Source of the DNA: Pseudomonas sp. IAC-BECa141
GTDB taxonomy: Bacteria; Pseudomonadota; Gammaproteobacteria; Pseudomonadales; Pseudomonadaceae
Assembly: GCF_020544405.1 (NCBI RefSeq)
Contig: NZ_CP065410.1
Location: 3,162,001-3,226,000, forward strand
Reading direction: 5' to 3'
Length of the DNA: 64,000 bases
Below the pieces are notes generated by a model. That model worked only from the letters and a program-made list of their open reading frames with translations, had not been told where the DNA came from and ran no database searches. Of the stretch, positions 46,070 to 54,106 are shown piece after piece. Position 1 is the first letter of the stretch. Each line of letters opens with the position of its first letter. A program made the translations under genes and the position numbers.

Positions 46070-47695
46070 TCAAATCACAAACCGCGCCACCATCGCATTC
46101 AAATCCACCGCCAGACGTGACAGTTCGTGGGTCGCGGCGCTGGTCTGGTTGGCGCCGGCGGCTGATTGCGTAGCCAGATCGCGGATATTCACCAGGTTGC
46201 GGTCAACCTCGCGGGACACCTGTGCCTGCTCTTCCGAAGCGCTGGCGATCACCAGATTGCGCTCGTTGATCTGGTGAATCGATTGCGTGATCTGTTCCAG
46301 CGCAACGCCGGCGGCACGGGCCATTTCCAGCGTCGTCTGGGTGCGCTGGTTGCTTTGCTGCATCGACTCGACCGCTTCGCCCGTGCCGTTCTGGATGCCG
46401 GCGACCATTTTTTCGATTTCCTGAGTCGATTGCGCGGTGCGATGAGCCAGGGCACGAACCTCGTCCGCGACCACGGCGAAACCGCGCCCGGCTTCACCGG
46501 CACGGGCCGCTTCAATGGCGGCGTTGAGTGCCAGCAGGTTGGTCTGTTCAGCGATAGCGCGGATCACGTCCAGCACCTTGCCGATGTCGCGGCCCTGAGC
46601 CGCCAGGCCTTCGATCATCTGTGCGGTGTTCTGCACGTCGTGGGTCATGGTCTGGATCGCGTCGACGGTCTTCACCACCTGATCACGACCTTCGCGGGCG
46701 GCGTGAGTCGACTGGTTCGACGCTTCGGAGGTCGACACCGCGTTGCGCGCCACCTCTTCCACCGCAGCGGTCATTTCGTTGACGGCAGTGGCAGCCTGTT
46801 CGATTTCGTCGTTCTGCTGTTGCAGGCCACGGGACGCTTCTTCGGTCACGGCGCTGAGCTCTTCGGCAGCGGCGCCGAGTTGCGTGGCGGAGCCGGCAAT
46901 CTGTTCGATGGTCTTGCGCAAGTTGGTCTGCATCGCGGCCAGGGCTTCAAGCAGGCGCGCCGGCTCGTCCTTGCCGTCGACTTCGATGGGTTTGGTCAGG
47001 TTGCCGTCGGCGATGGTTTGGGCGGCAGCGACGGCGCGGTTCAGCGGGGTGACGATGCTGCGGGTCAGCAGCCAGGCCAGCACTACGGTCAGCAACGCGG
47101 CAATCACGGCCACCACAATGATCCCGGTGATCGCGCCGCTGTACTGGTCACCGGCCTGGGACGACGCGGTTTTCGCGTCGGCCGAGTTGATTGCAATCAG
47201 TTGGTTGAGCTGTTCGCCCATTTTGTCGGTGCCGTCCTTGATCTTCGTGTTGATCAGGGTACGCATCTCATCGACCTTGTCCTGGCGCGACAAGTCGATC
47301 ATCTGGTTTTGGGCTTGCAGGTAATTGTCGAGGGTCGTCGCGAATGTCTGATACAGCGCGCGTTCTTCCGAACCGGCCGGCAGTGCCGCGTAACTCGCCT
47401 GGGCGGTACGTACCTTGTCCACCAGCACGCCGATGCGGGTCTGGGCTTCCTGCAAGCCGGCAGGGTCTCGGTTGACCAGAATGCGGAACGAGAGAATGCG
47501 CAGTCGCAGGACGTTTTCCGTCACTACGGCGAGTTGAGTGACGCTGGGCAACTGTGTCGACTCCATCTCCAGGGACGCCTGACGGATGATCGACATGCGA
47601 TTGACGGCGAACACGCCGAGCACGATCACAAGCAGAGCAATAAAGGCAAAACCGAGGAAAGCACGGGGCGCGATATTCAGATTACGCAAGGACAT
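46070..47695 (-). CDS. Methyl-accepting chemotaxis protein (4HB sensor)
   Basis: This 541-residue chemoreceptor has membrane helix 1 near residues 11-33, a periplasmic four-helix-bundle sensor to about 190, and membrane helix 2 near 190-212. HAMP follows, then a long coiled-coil signalling domain with the conserved tip segment [20 protein letters not shown] and [20 protein letters not shown]. No C-terminal CheR/CheB pentapeptide is present. GAGAG precedes the ATG. A FliA-type promoter lies about 115 bp upstream, consistent with expression with the flagellar regulon. Confidence 0.93.
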   Translation of the reverse strand: MSLRNLNIAPRAFLGFAFIALLVIVLGVFAVNRMSIIRQASLEMESTQLPSVTQLAVVTENVLRLRILSFRILVNRDPAGLQEAQTRIGVLVDKVRTAQASYAALPAGSEERALYQTFATTLDNYLQAQNQMIDLSRQDKVDEMRTLINTKIKDGTDKMGEQLNQLIAINSADAKTASSQAGDQYSGAITGIIVVAVIAALLTVVLAWLLTRSIVTPLNRAVAAAQTIADGNLTKPIEVDGKDEPARLLEALAAMQTNLRKTIEQIAGSATQLGAAAEELSAVTEEASRGLQQQNDEIEQAATAVNEMTAAVEEVARNAVSTSEASNQSTHAAREGRDQVVKTVDAIQTMTHDVQNTAQMIEGLAAQGRDIGKVLDVIRAIAEQTNLLALNAAIEAARAGEAGRGFAVVADEVRALAHRTAQSTQEIEKMVAGIQNGTGEAVESMQQSNQRTQTTLEMARAAGVALEQITQSIHQINERNLVIASASEEQAQVSREVDRNLVNIRDLATQSAAGANQTSAATHELSRLAVDLNAMVARFVI

Positions 47696-47809
47696 AGGAG
47701 GACTCTCGGATGATTGAAACTACGAGCGTCCATGCCGTGATCACTGGCCCATGGGGGCGGGCTTCAGTCCGGCGTCACTGTTTTTGGAAGTGTTGTGCGC
47801 CTGATTTCT

Positions 47810-47835
47810 TTATCGGCCAGGCTTGAGGAAGTTTG
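47810..47835 (-). promoter_or_regulatory. FliA (sigma-28) promoter of the chemoreceptor gene
   Basis: On the (-) strand a perfect GCCGATAA -10 element (47817-47810) is preceded, 14 bp upstream, by CAAA matching the TAAA -35 core at three of four positions. FliA consensus is TAAA-N15-GCCGATAA. It points toward the chemoreceptor start at 47695. Confidence 0.6.
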
Positions 47836-47869
47836 CGGGTAAAGATGAAATATTTTTCAAAGTGTTGCA

Positions 47870-47891
47870 GGTGTTTCAGCGGTGAAACACC
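47870..47891. other. Inverted repeat between chemoreceptor and glycerate kinase genes
   Basis: GGTGTTTCA-gcgg-TGAAACACC is a perfect 9-bp inverted repeat. On the glycerate kinase strand it lies 27 bp after the stop but has no following T run. It could be a factor-dependent terminator, an RNA stabilising hairpin, or an operator upstream of the FliA promoter. Confidence 0.5.
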
Positions 47892-47917
47892 CGTCGTTTT
47901 AGATGATGAGTGACAGG

Positions 47918-49057
47918 TCAGTCCGGGGTTGCCATGCACCAGACGCGCGCAATGTCTGTCGCGCGTTCGTGCAACAGGCGCGGCGCTTCGGCGCAGGCTT
48001 GTTCAAGTGTCATCGGGCCGCTGGTGACGGCGAAAGCTGCGTCGATGCCGTGCTCGTAGAGTGCCTGATAGCCCTCGCCCAAAGTCCCGGCAATGACGAT
48101 CACCGGTACGCCGTGTTGTTTGGCGATCCGCGCCACGCCGAACGGTGTTTTGCCGCGCAGGGTCTGGGCATCGAAGCGCCCTTCGCCGGTAATCACCAGA
48201 TCCGCACCTTTTACTGCATCCGCCAGCCCGACCAGTTCCGCGACCACTTCAACCCCGGCCTGGAACCGTGCGCCGAGGAAAGCCTTGGCGGCAAAACCCA
48301 GCCCACCCGCCGCACCGCTACCCGGCTCGCCCCGAACATCCTTGCCCAGCGCTTGCGCGCAGAGTTCGGCGAAGTGGCCGAGGGCGTGATCCAGTTGCTG
48401 CACTTGCGCCGGTGACGCGCCTTTCTGCGGACCGAAAATCGCCGAGGCGCCATGGGGGCCACACAGCGGATTGTTGACGTCGGCGGCGATGTCGAAGCGC
48501 ACCTGTGCCAGACGCGGGTCAAGTTCGCTGAGATCCAGTCGTGCGAGTTGCGCCAGCGCCAGACCACCCGGCACCAGCGATTGCCCTTGAGCATCCAGCA
48601 GTTTCACGCCCAGCGCCTGCATCGCACCGGCGCCGCCGTCGTTGGTGGCACTGCCGCCGATGGCCAGAATCACCCGTTGTGCGCCGGCATCGAGCGCCGC
48701 ACGGATCAATTCTCCGGTGCCGAACGTGCTGCTGATGCACGCATCGCGTTGACCCGGCGGCACCAGTTGCAGGCCGCTGGCTTCGGCCATTTCGATGATC
48801 GCGGTGTGGTTGTGCGGCAGCCAGCCCCATGCGGCTTCGACCGCCGCGCCCAATGGGCCGCGTACACGGGTGCGGCGCAACTCGCCCTCGCAGGCGTCGA
48901 GAATCGACTCCACCGTCCCTTCGCCACCGTCGGCCATCGGGCATTTGACCAGCGTCGCCTGCGGCCAGACCTGCGCCACGCCCAGCGCGATGGCTTCTGC
49001 AACGCCTTGGGCACTCAGGCTGTCCTTGAACGAATCGGGGGCGATGACGATTTTCAT
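47918..49057 (-). CDS. Glycerate kinase
   Basis: This 379-residue enzyme of the GarK/GlxK family has the opening MKIVIAPDSFKDSLSA, CPMADGGEGT near residue 40 and the conserved IGGSATNDGGAGAMQALG block. It phosphorylates D-glycerate, the end product of glucarate/galactarate and glyoxylate catabolism. The ATG at 49057 gives the family N-terminus. It lies 91 bp downstream of the CdaR-type regulator gene on the same strand, the usual arrangement. Confidence 0.92.
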   Translation of the reverse strand: MKIVIAPDSFKDSLSAQGVAEAIALGVAQVWPQATLVKCPMADGGEGTVESILDACEGELRRTRVRGPLGAAVEAAWGWLPHNHTAIIEMAEASGLQLVPPGQRDACISSTFGTGELIRAALDAGAQRVILAIGGSATNDGGAGAMQALGVKLLDAQGQSLVPGGLALAQLARLDLSELDPRLAQVRFDIAADVNNPLCGPHGASAIFGPQKGASPAQVQQLDHALGHFAELCAQALGKDVRGEPGSGAAGGLGFAAKAFLGARFQAGVEVVAELVGLADAVKGADLVITGEGRFDAQTLRGKTPFGVARIAKQHGVPVIVIAGTLGEGYQALYEHGIDAAFAVTSGPMTLEQACAEAPRLLHERATDIARVWCMATPD

Positions 49058-49148
49058 GCGAATTCTCCAGTTCCAATGCCCCTCATGCTGCCAGTCGCTT
49101 GGAACGTTGACGCCTGTCCGCTGCACAAGTGGCGCGGGCGTTTATTGT

Positions 49149-50273
49149 TCATTTCGACAAATCGTCGGTCTGCGGCAGCAATTGCACCCCGAGATACAGC
49201 GCCAACATGCCATCGAGCTTCAGCGGATCGACCCCGCTCAACTCGGCAATCCGCTCCATCCGGTAACGCAGGCTGTTGCGGTGAATCCCCAAAGCATCGG
49301 CGCAGGCCTGGCTCTGGCCGTCGTGGTCGCACCAGCTGCGCAGGGTCGCGAGCAACTGGCCGTTGCTGTCCTTGGCGATGACCTTGCGCAACGGTTTGAG
49401 CAGTTCATCCAGCGCATCATCGTTGCGATGGCGCCAGAGCATCACCGGCAAGCGGTAGCGATTGAGGGTCAGCAGTCTTGAGTGCGGCAATACTTCTCGG
49501 CCATAGGCGAGCAAATCGCCGACCCGCCGATAGCAACGGCGCAACCCGGCCAACCCATCGGCCTGCCCGCCGACGGCGATGCGCAGGATGTTCCAGCCCA
49601 GGCCATCGAGTTTTTCCAGCAGGCGATCATGCTCGACGTTCTGACTCGCCGGCCGGCACCACAGCAGCGACGACTTGGCCGAACTTACGCACCAACTGTC
49701 GGGATAGCGCGACATCAGCCAGGCACTCAGTGCCTCGACGGTTTGTCCAGACCCGTGTTCAAGTCCCAGCTCAAACAGATACGGCACCCGCGTCAGTTGC
49801 GGTTTGAGCCCGAGTTGCTGGGCCTCGTCGACCAGCCTTGGCGAATCCCCCGCCTCGCTCAGCAACAACGCAAGCAAGTCATCGCAACGTTGCCGTCGCC
49901 ATTGCTGTTCGGATTGCTGGTTGCGCTGGCCGACCAGCATTTCGGCGGTCATGCGCACGAGCTCGGCGTAAGTGCGCAGTTGCTCTGGCTCGCCGGTAAT
50001 GCCGAGTACGCCGATCAAACGCTGATCGAGCAGCAACGGCAGATTGATCCCCGGCTGCACGCCTTTCAGATGCACGGCGGTCTGCGCATCGATCTCCACT
50101 ACCCGCCCGTTGGCCAGCACCAGTTGCGCGCCTTCGTGGCGGGTGTTGATCCGCTCCGGTTCGCCGCTGCCGAGGATCAGCCCCTGGCTGTCCATGACGT
50201 TGACGTTGTAGGGCAAAATGGCCATGGCCCGGTCGACGATGTCCTGGGCGAGGTCGTGGTCGAGTTCGAACAT
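49149..50273 (-). CDS. cdaR: Sugar diacid utilisation regulator CdaR
   Basis: This 374-residue regulator has an N-terminal diacid-recognition domain (MFELDHDLAQDIVDRAMAI, then NVMDSQGLILGSGEPERI) and a central GGDEF-like/PucR-type region. A C-terminal helix-turn-helix is visible as ALGIHRNSLRYRMERIAEL. CdaR activates glucarate, galactarate and glycerate genes in E. coli. Here it is flanked by glycerate kinase and a divergent sugar-acid carrier, which fits that role. The ATG at 50273 was chosen for the family N-terminus. Confidence 0.9.
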   Translation of the reverse strand: MFELDHDLAQDIVDRAMAILPYNVNVMDSQGLILGSGEPERINTRHEGAQLVLANGRVVEIDAQTAVHLKGVQPGINLPLLLDQRLIGVLGITGEPEQLRTYAELVRMTAEMLVGQRNQQSEQQWRRQRCDDLLALLLSEAGDSPRLVDEAQQLGLKPQLTRVPYLFELGLEHGSGQTVEALSAWLMSRYPDSWCVSSAKSSLLWCRPASQNVEHDRLLEKLDGLGWNILRIAVGGQADGLAGLRRCYRRVGDLLAYGREVLPHSRLLTLNRYRLPVMLWRHRNDDALDELLKPLRKVIAKDSNGQLLATLRSWCDHDGQSQACADALGIHRNSLRYRMERIAELSGVDPLKLDGMLALYLGVQLLPQTDDLSK

Positions 50274-50443
50274 AAGGGGAAAATCCTTGAAAACAGGCGC
50301 GGACGGTTGTTCACCCGCACAGGGTCTGCCGGCAAACCCTGTGCTCAGGCACAAAGACAATCCGGCCAAAGGTGGCCGAGACTCTCAGGGCGATCAACGT
50401 TACCCTTTGCATCGCAAAAAATCATAATAAAGAGAGAGCCGCC

Positions 50444-51754
50444 ATGTCGCAGAGCGCCGCTGCCGCCCAGACCATCGCTGACGATAAAAATGCCGTCTAC
50501 AAACGCATCACCCTGCGTTTGATCCCCTTCATCTTCATCTGCTACCTGTTCAACTACCTCGATCGGGTCAACGTTGGATTCGCCAAACTGCAGATGCTCG
50601 ACGCGCTGAAATTCAGCGAAACCGTGTACGGCCTCGGTGCCGGTATCTTCTTCATCGGCTACGTGCTGTGCGGCGTACCGAGCAACCTGGCGCTGACCAA
50701 GTTCGGCCCACGGCGCTGGATCGCGCTGATGATGATCACTTGGGGCACGCTGTCGACCTGCCTGCTGTTCGTCACCACGCCGACCCAGTTCTACACCCTG
50801 CGCCTGTTCACCGGCGCAGCCGAAGCCGGGTTCTTTCCGGGCGTTGTGCTGTATCTCTCGCAGTGGTTCCCGACCTTCCGCCGGGGCCGGATCATGGCGC
50901 TGTTCATGTCGGCGATTCCGGTGTCCGGCCTGCTCGGCAGCCCGTTTTCCGGCTGGATCCTCAATCACTTCGCTGCGGGCCAAGGTGGCCTCGCCGGCTG
51001 GCAGTGGATGTTCCTGCTGCAAGGCATTCCGACTGTAATCCTCGGCGCACTCGCCTACTTCCTGTTGAGCGACAACTTCGCCGCTGCCAAATGGCTGACC
51101 CCGCACGAGCGTTCGGTGCTGGAAGCCGATCAGGCGGAAGACCTGGCAAACAAACCGAAAACCACTTCCGATTCGCTGATCGCCGTGTTCAAGAACCCGG
51201 CGATCTGGGCCTTCGGCCTGATCTACTTCTGCATCCAGAGCGGCGTTTACGCGATCAACTTCTGGCTGCCGTCGATCATCAAGAACCTCGGCTTCAGCGA
51301 CAACCTGGTGATTGGCTGGTTGAGTGCGATTCCTTATCTGCTGGCCGCCGTGTTCATGCTGGTGGTCGGGCGTTCGGCGGACTTGCGCAAAGAACGTCGC
51401 TGGCACTTGGTGGTGCCGATGCTGATGGGTGCGATCGGCCTGCTGATCGCGGTGAACTTCGCGGCCAACCCGCCGATTGCGATCCTAGGTCTGACCATTG
51501 CGACCATGGGCGCGCTGACCGGTCTGCCGATGTTCTGGCCGGTGCCGACAGCGATGTTGAGCGCGGGCGCGGCGGCAGGCGGTCTGGCGTTGATCAACTC
51601 CATGGGGCAGATGGCTGGATTCCTCAGTCCTTATCTGGTGGGTTGGGTCAAGGACAGCACCGGCTCGACCGATGCGGCGTTGTATCTGCTGGCGGGTGTG
51701 ATCGTTGGCGGGAGTCTGCTGGCGTTGCGGATGACGCGGACGTTGCGGGCTTAA
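50444..51754 (+). CDS. MFS transporter, ACS family (sugar-acid carrier)
   Basis: This 436-residue carrier has about 12 helices. YLFNYLDRVNVGFAKLQM near residue 28 and PSNLALTKFGPRRWIALMM are ACS-family hallmarks shared with GudP/GarP and tartrate or phthalate carriers. AGAGAGAG precedes the ATG at 50444. It is divergent from cdaR and near glycerate kinase, so uptake of glucarate, galactarate or glycerate is likely. A strong terminator follows 18 bp after the stop. Confidence 0.9.
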   Translation: MSQSAAAAQTIADDKNAVYKRITLRLIPFIFICYLFNYLDRVNVGFAKLQMLDALKFSETVYGLGAGIFFIGYVLCGVPSNLALTKFGPRRWIALMMITWGTLSTCLLFVTTPTQFYTLRLFTGAAEAGFFPGVVLYLSQWFPTFRRGRIMALFMSAIPVSGLLGSPFSGWILNHFAAGQGGLAGWQWMFLLQGIPTVILGALAYFLLSDNFAAAKWLTPHERSVLEADQAEDLANKPKTTSDSLIAVFKNPAIWAFGLIYFCIQSGVYAINFWLPSIIKNLGFSDNLVIGWLSAIPYLLAAVFMLVVGRSADLRKERRWHLVVPMLMGAIGLLIAVNFAANPPIAILGLTIATMGALTGLPMFWPVPTAMLSAGAAAGGLALINSMGQMAGFLSPYLVGWVKDSTGSTDAALYLLAGVIVGGSLLALRMTRTLRA

Positions 51755-51772
51755 GCCTTAGTCGAAATACAG

Positions 51773-51797
51773 AAACGGCCCATTACGGGCCGTTTTT
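51773..51797 (+). terminator. Rho-independent terminator after the MFS gene
   Basis: AAACGGCCC (51773-51781) pairs with GGGCCGTTT (51787-51795) around an ATTAC loop, followed by further T residues. Repeat copy F starts 7 bp later. Confidence 0.92.
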
Positions 51798-51803
51798 CAT
51801 TTA

Positions 51804-51930
51804 GATCGTTCCCACGCTCCGCGTGGGAATGCCTCAAGGAACGCTCCGCGTTCCAGCTCTGGAAGGGACGCGGAGCGTCCCGGGCTGCATTCCCACGCGG
51901 ACGGTTCGACGCCTCGACGTGGGAACGATC
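51804..51930. repeat. Four-hairpin repeat, copy F, with an interrupted terminal hairpin
   Basis: This long-subtype element has the orientation of copy B. The left end is normal, but the right terminal hairpin carries about 17 extra bases (ACGGTTCGACGCCTCGA) between CCCACGCGG and CGTGGGAACGATC. That makes this the longest copy, at about 127 bp. It lies between the MFS terminator and the convergent DUF6124 gene. Confidence 0.85.
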
Positions 51931-51945
51931 AGGCTAAGGATCTGG

Positions 51946-52317
51946 CTAGAGCGGTGTTTCTGTCTTCAACTCCAAATTATCCAGCGCCCGATTCACCGCC
52001 AGTTCACTCAGCATGATCAGTTGCGCAATGCCCAACAGCACATGTCGCTGCGAGCCGTCCACCAGCCCGGCGAAGTCAGTGGCCATGGTTTTGGCGCAGG
52101 TCAGGGTTTCAGAGGCGTCGGCCAGCAGTTCTTCGCTGTCGATGCCGGGGGCGATGAGGTAGCGGGTGTTGGGTTTGAGCAGCGGTTTTCTGGGGAGCAG
52201 CGGATTGAGGTAGTGATCGAGGGCGCGTTCGGCGGCTTCGTGGAATGTCTTGGAATCGAGGGTTTCGTAGGGCGAGGTGGTGTCGGCTTCGGGTGGGTTG
52301 GGTGTTGGTTTGATCAC
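51946..52317 (-). CDS. DUF6124-type small protein
   Basis: This is a 123-residue protein without a signal peptide or membrane helix. A disordered N-terminus (KPTPNPPEADTT) precedes FHEAAERALDHYL and a helical C-terminal half (LLADASETLTCAKTMATDFAGLVDG, then LGIAQLIMLSELAVNRALD). This is a pseudomonad-restricted family of unknown function. The start is a GTG at 52317 with GGAG 8 bp upstream. That ribosome site can be sequestered by a CTCCA in its own leader. The leader is long and structured, so control is probably post-transcriptional. Confidence 0.8.
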   Translation of the reverse strand: MIKPTPNPPEADTTSPYETLDSKTFHEAAERALDHYLNPLLPRKPLLKPNTRYLIAPGIDSEELLADASETLTCAKTMATDFAGLVDGSQRHVLLGIAQLIMLSELAVNRALDNLELKTETPL

Positions 52318-52542
52318 GTTTGAATCTCCAAATCAGAAAAATGGAGCCATCAAACTTCGCTACCAAACGAAGAGGTGGTGGCCATGCACGGGTTGGTAGA
52401 CCGGTGACTTGGAGAACCGGCGCGCTCGAAAGCGCCCCGCGCATGGCCACCATAAAAGCACGGACGGATAAGCGTCCGAATACGGTGAGTTGCGCAACAA
52501 GTCAGAACCGGGCTACCAAACCCCATCGCTGTTTTTCAGCGA
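52318..52542 (-). promoter_or_regulatory. Long structured 5' leader of the DUF6124 gene (candidate cis-regulatory RNA)
   Basis: Read on the (-) strand, the leader holds at least six helices. In + coordinates they are: TCGCTG/CAGCGA (52526-52531, 52537-52542); GGG/CCC closing a CTACCAAA loop (52510-52523); CGGACG/CGTCCG (52461-52466, 52473-52478); an 11-bp stem GGTGGCCATGC/GCATGGCCACC (52377-52387, 52441-52451) enclosing a GCGCT/AGCGC hairpin and CCGG pairings; CTTCG/CGAAG around a second CTACCAAA loop (52355-52372); and CTCCA/TGGAG covering the Shine-Dalgarno (52326-52346). TTGGTAG at 52393-52399 is complementary to both CTACCAA loops. The density and nesting suggest a genuine structured RNA. 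Confidence 0.65.
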
Positions 52543-52674
52543 CGAGATAACGATAAAACCCGGCCTATAAGCGCACAAGCCGGCGGATTCTGGCGCAGTT
52601 GTAGGCAACGGCGCAAGGTTGTGTAGCCTGAGGTGCGTGTCTGAACGTGTCCTTTAAACGCCACGATTAAACGC

Positions 52675-53040
52675 TCACAAGATCCCCGTTTTTGCATCCA
52701 GTTCCAGCACCAATCCCCCCGGCATCTGCACAAAAATCTGCCAGATCCCGTCCTCCGGCACCTGCGCCACCTGATACGGCAACCCACTCCCCTGCACCCG
52801 CCTCAAAACCACCGCCGCGTCTTCATCCGTACGAAACGCAATATGACTCAACGTCGCCTCATCCTGCGCCGGCTGCTCGATCACATGCACCAACGCCTCC
52901 CCGTCCTGATACAACCACCGCCCGGGAAACGGAAAGGGCGGCCGGCGCCCCGGCACCAATCCCAATAACCCGCCAAAAGCGTCCTGCAGCGCCTGCCCGT
53001 CAGCGGTGTTGAAGGCCAGATGATCAAATGTCCACGTCAT
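52675..53040 (-). CDS. VOC family protein (glyoxalase/dioxygenase superfamily)
   Basis: This 121-residue single VOC domain has candidate metal ligands at His7 (FDHLAF), His in LVHVIEQ or LSHIAFR, and Glu in LVLELDAK near the C-terminus. Small VOC proteins include glyoxalase I, fosfomycin-resistance and isomerase types; the sequence does not decide among them. CAGGAGACAGAC precedes the ATG at 53040. It is divergent from a LysR gene with a 97-bp shared region, so it is probably that regulator's target. Confidence 0.83.
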   Translation of the reverse strand: MTWTFDHLAFNTADGQALQDAFGGLLGLVPGRRPPFPFPGRWLYQDGEALVHVIEQPAQDEATLSHIAFRTDEDAAVVLRRVQGSGLPYQVAQVPEDGIWQIFVQMPGGLVLELDAKTGIL

Positions 53041-53137
53041 GTCTGTCTCCTGCGGTTGTTCAGAATTCCAGTATCTGCGCTTGCCAATCCCGAAAAAATC
53101 CCGCAAAACGCCAAGGATCTTCAACGGATTTTTACTA

Positions 53138-54037
53138 ATGAGCTCGATCCTCGACCTGGAAATCTTCGTTCGCACCGCCGACTCCGGCAGCATTTCCGCC
53201 GCCGCCCGGGCACTGGAGCTGACTCCCGCCGCCGCCAGCATCGCATTAAAACGCCTGGAAACCCGCCTCGGCATCCGCCTGTTCGCCCGCTCCACCCGCA
53301 GCATGCGCCTGACCGAAGAAGGCCGGCGCTATCTGGAAAGCGTGCGTCTGGCGCTGACCACCCTGGCCGAGGGCGAGCAGGCGCTGAAGCAGCAGACCGA
53401 AGGCCTGAGCGGTGTGCTGCAACTGGCGGCGCCGTCGGACTTCGGGCGCAATGTGTTGCTGCCGTGGCTGGACGACTTCAAGCGCGAGCACCCGCACATT
53501 CAACTGCAATTGTTGCTCAACGACCGACATGCGGATCTGTTTCGCGAGACGGTGGACGTGGCGCTGCGCTTTGGCGTGCCAAGTGATTCGACGCTGGTGG
53601 CGTTGCCAATCCTGCCTGAGCATCGGCGCGTGGCCTGCGCCAGCCCCGCGTATCTGGAGCGCCACGGCACACCGCAAAATCCTGCCGAATTGAGTGAGCA
53701 CAGCGCCCTGCTCTACCTGCGCAACGGCCGGCCTTATAACACCTGGCGCTTCCATCGCGACGACGAAACGGTCGAGGTCGAAGTACGCGGCGACTACCTC
53801 AGCGACGACGGCGAAGTCGCCCGCCGCTGGGCGCTCGCCGGGCACGGCATCGCCTACAAAGCCTGGCTCGACGTGGCCGAAGACGTGCGCGCCGGGCGGC
53901 TGGTGACGCTGTTCGATGACTGGCACGGCGAGAACGTGCCGTTCAATCTGCTGTGCCCGCATCGGGTGCAGGTGTCGGAGCGGGTCAAGGTGTTGCAGGC
54001 ATTTTTGCGCGAACGGTGCGAGGCATTGCGGCGATAA
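53138..54037 (+). CDS. LysR family transcriptional regulator
   Basis: This 299-residue LTTR has an N-terminal winged helix (LEIFVRTADSGSISAAARAL, then ASIALKRLETRLGIRLFARS) and a C-terminal effector domain of the DsdC/YafC-like subgroup (LQLAAPSDFGRNVLLPWL). The start at 53138 gives the canonical N-terminus; ribosome-site complementarity is weak. It is divergent from the VOC gene and followed by an aldo/keto reductase after 69 bp. Both are plausible targets. Confidence 0.88.
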   Translation: MSSILDLEIFVRTADSGSISAAARALELTPAAASIALKRLETRLGIRLFARSTRSMRLTEEGRRYLESVRLALTTLAEGEQALKQQTEGLSGVLQLAAPSDFGRNVLLPWLDDFKREHPHIQLQLLLNDRHADLFRETVDVALRFGVPSDSTLVALPILPEHRRVACASPAYLERHGTPQNPAELSEHSALLYLRNGRPYNTWRFHRDDETVEVEVRGDYLSDDGEVARRWALAGHGIAYKAWLDVAEDVRAGRLVTLFDDWHGENVPFNLLCPHRVQVSERVKVLQAFLRERCEALRR

Positions 54038-54106
54038 ATTCACTTTGCCGCGTCGGATGCTTCTGGTATTTGATGGGAGCTTTCCCACCGACAAAAGGAT
54101 TTCGGT

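Noticed and set aside
16588..51930. A CRISPR array or tandem repeat locus
   Set aside because: The repeats are scattered singly over 35 kb, are palindromic, have no regular spacers and no cas genes nearby.
52109..52453. A 114-codon (-) frame starting in the DUF6124 leader
   Set aside because: Its first half is the hairpin-rich leader and its second half is out of frame with DUF6124. The inverted repeats explain the sequence better than coding.
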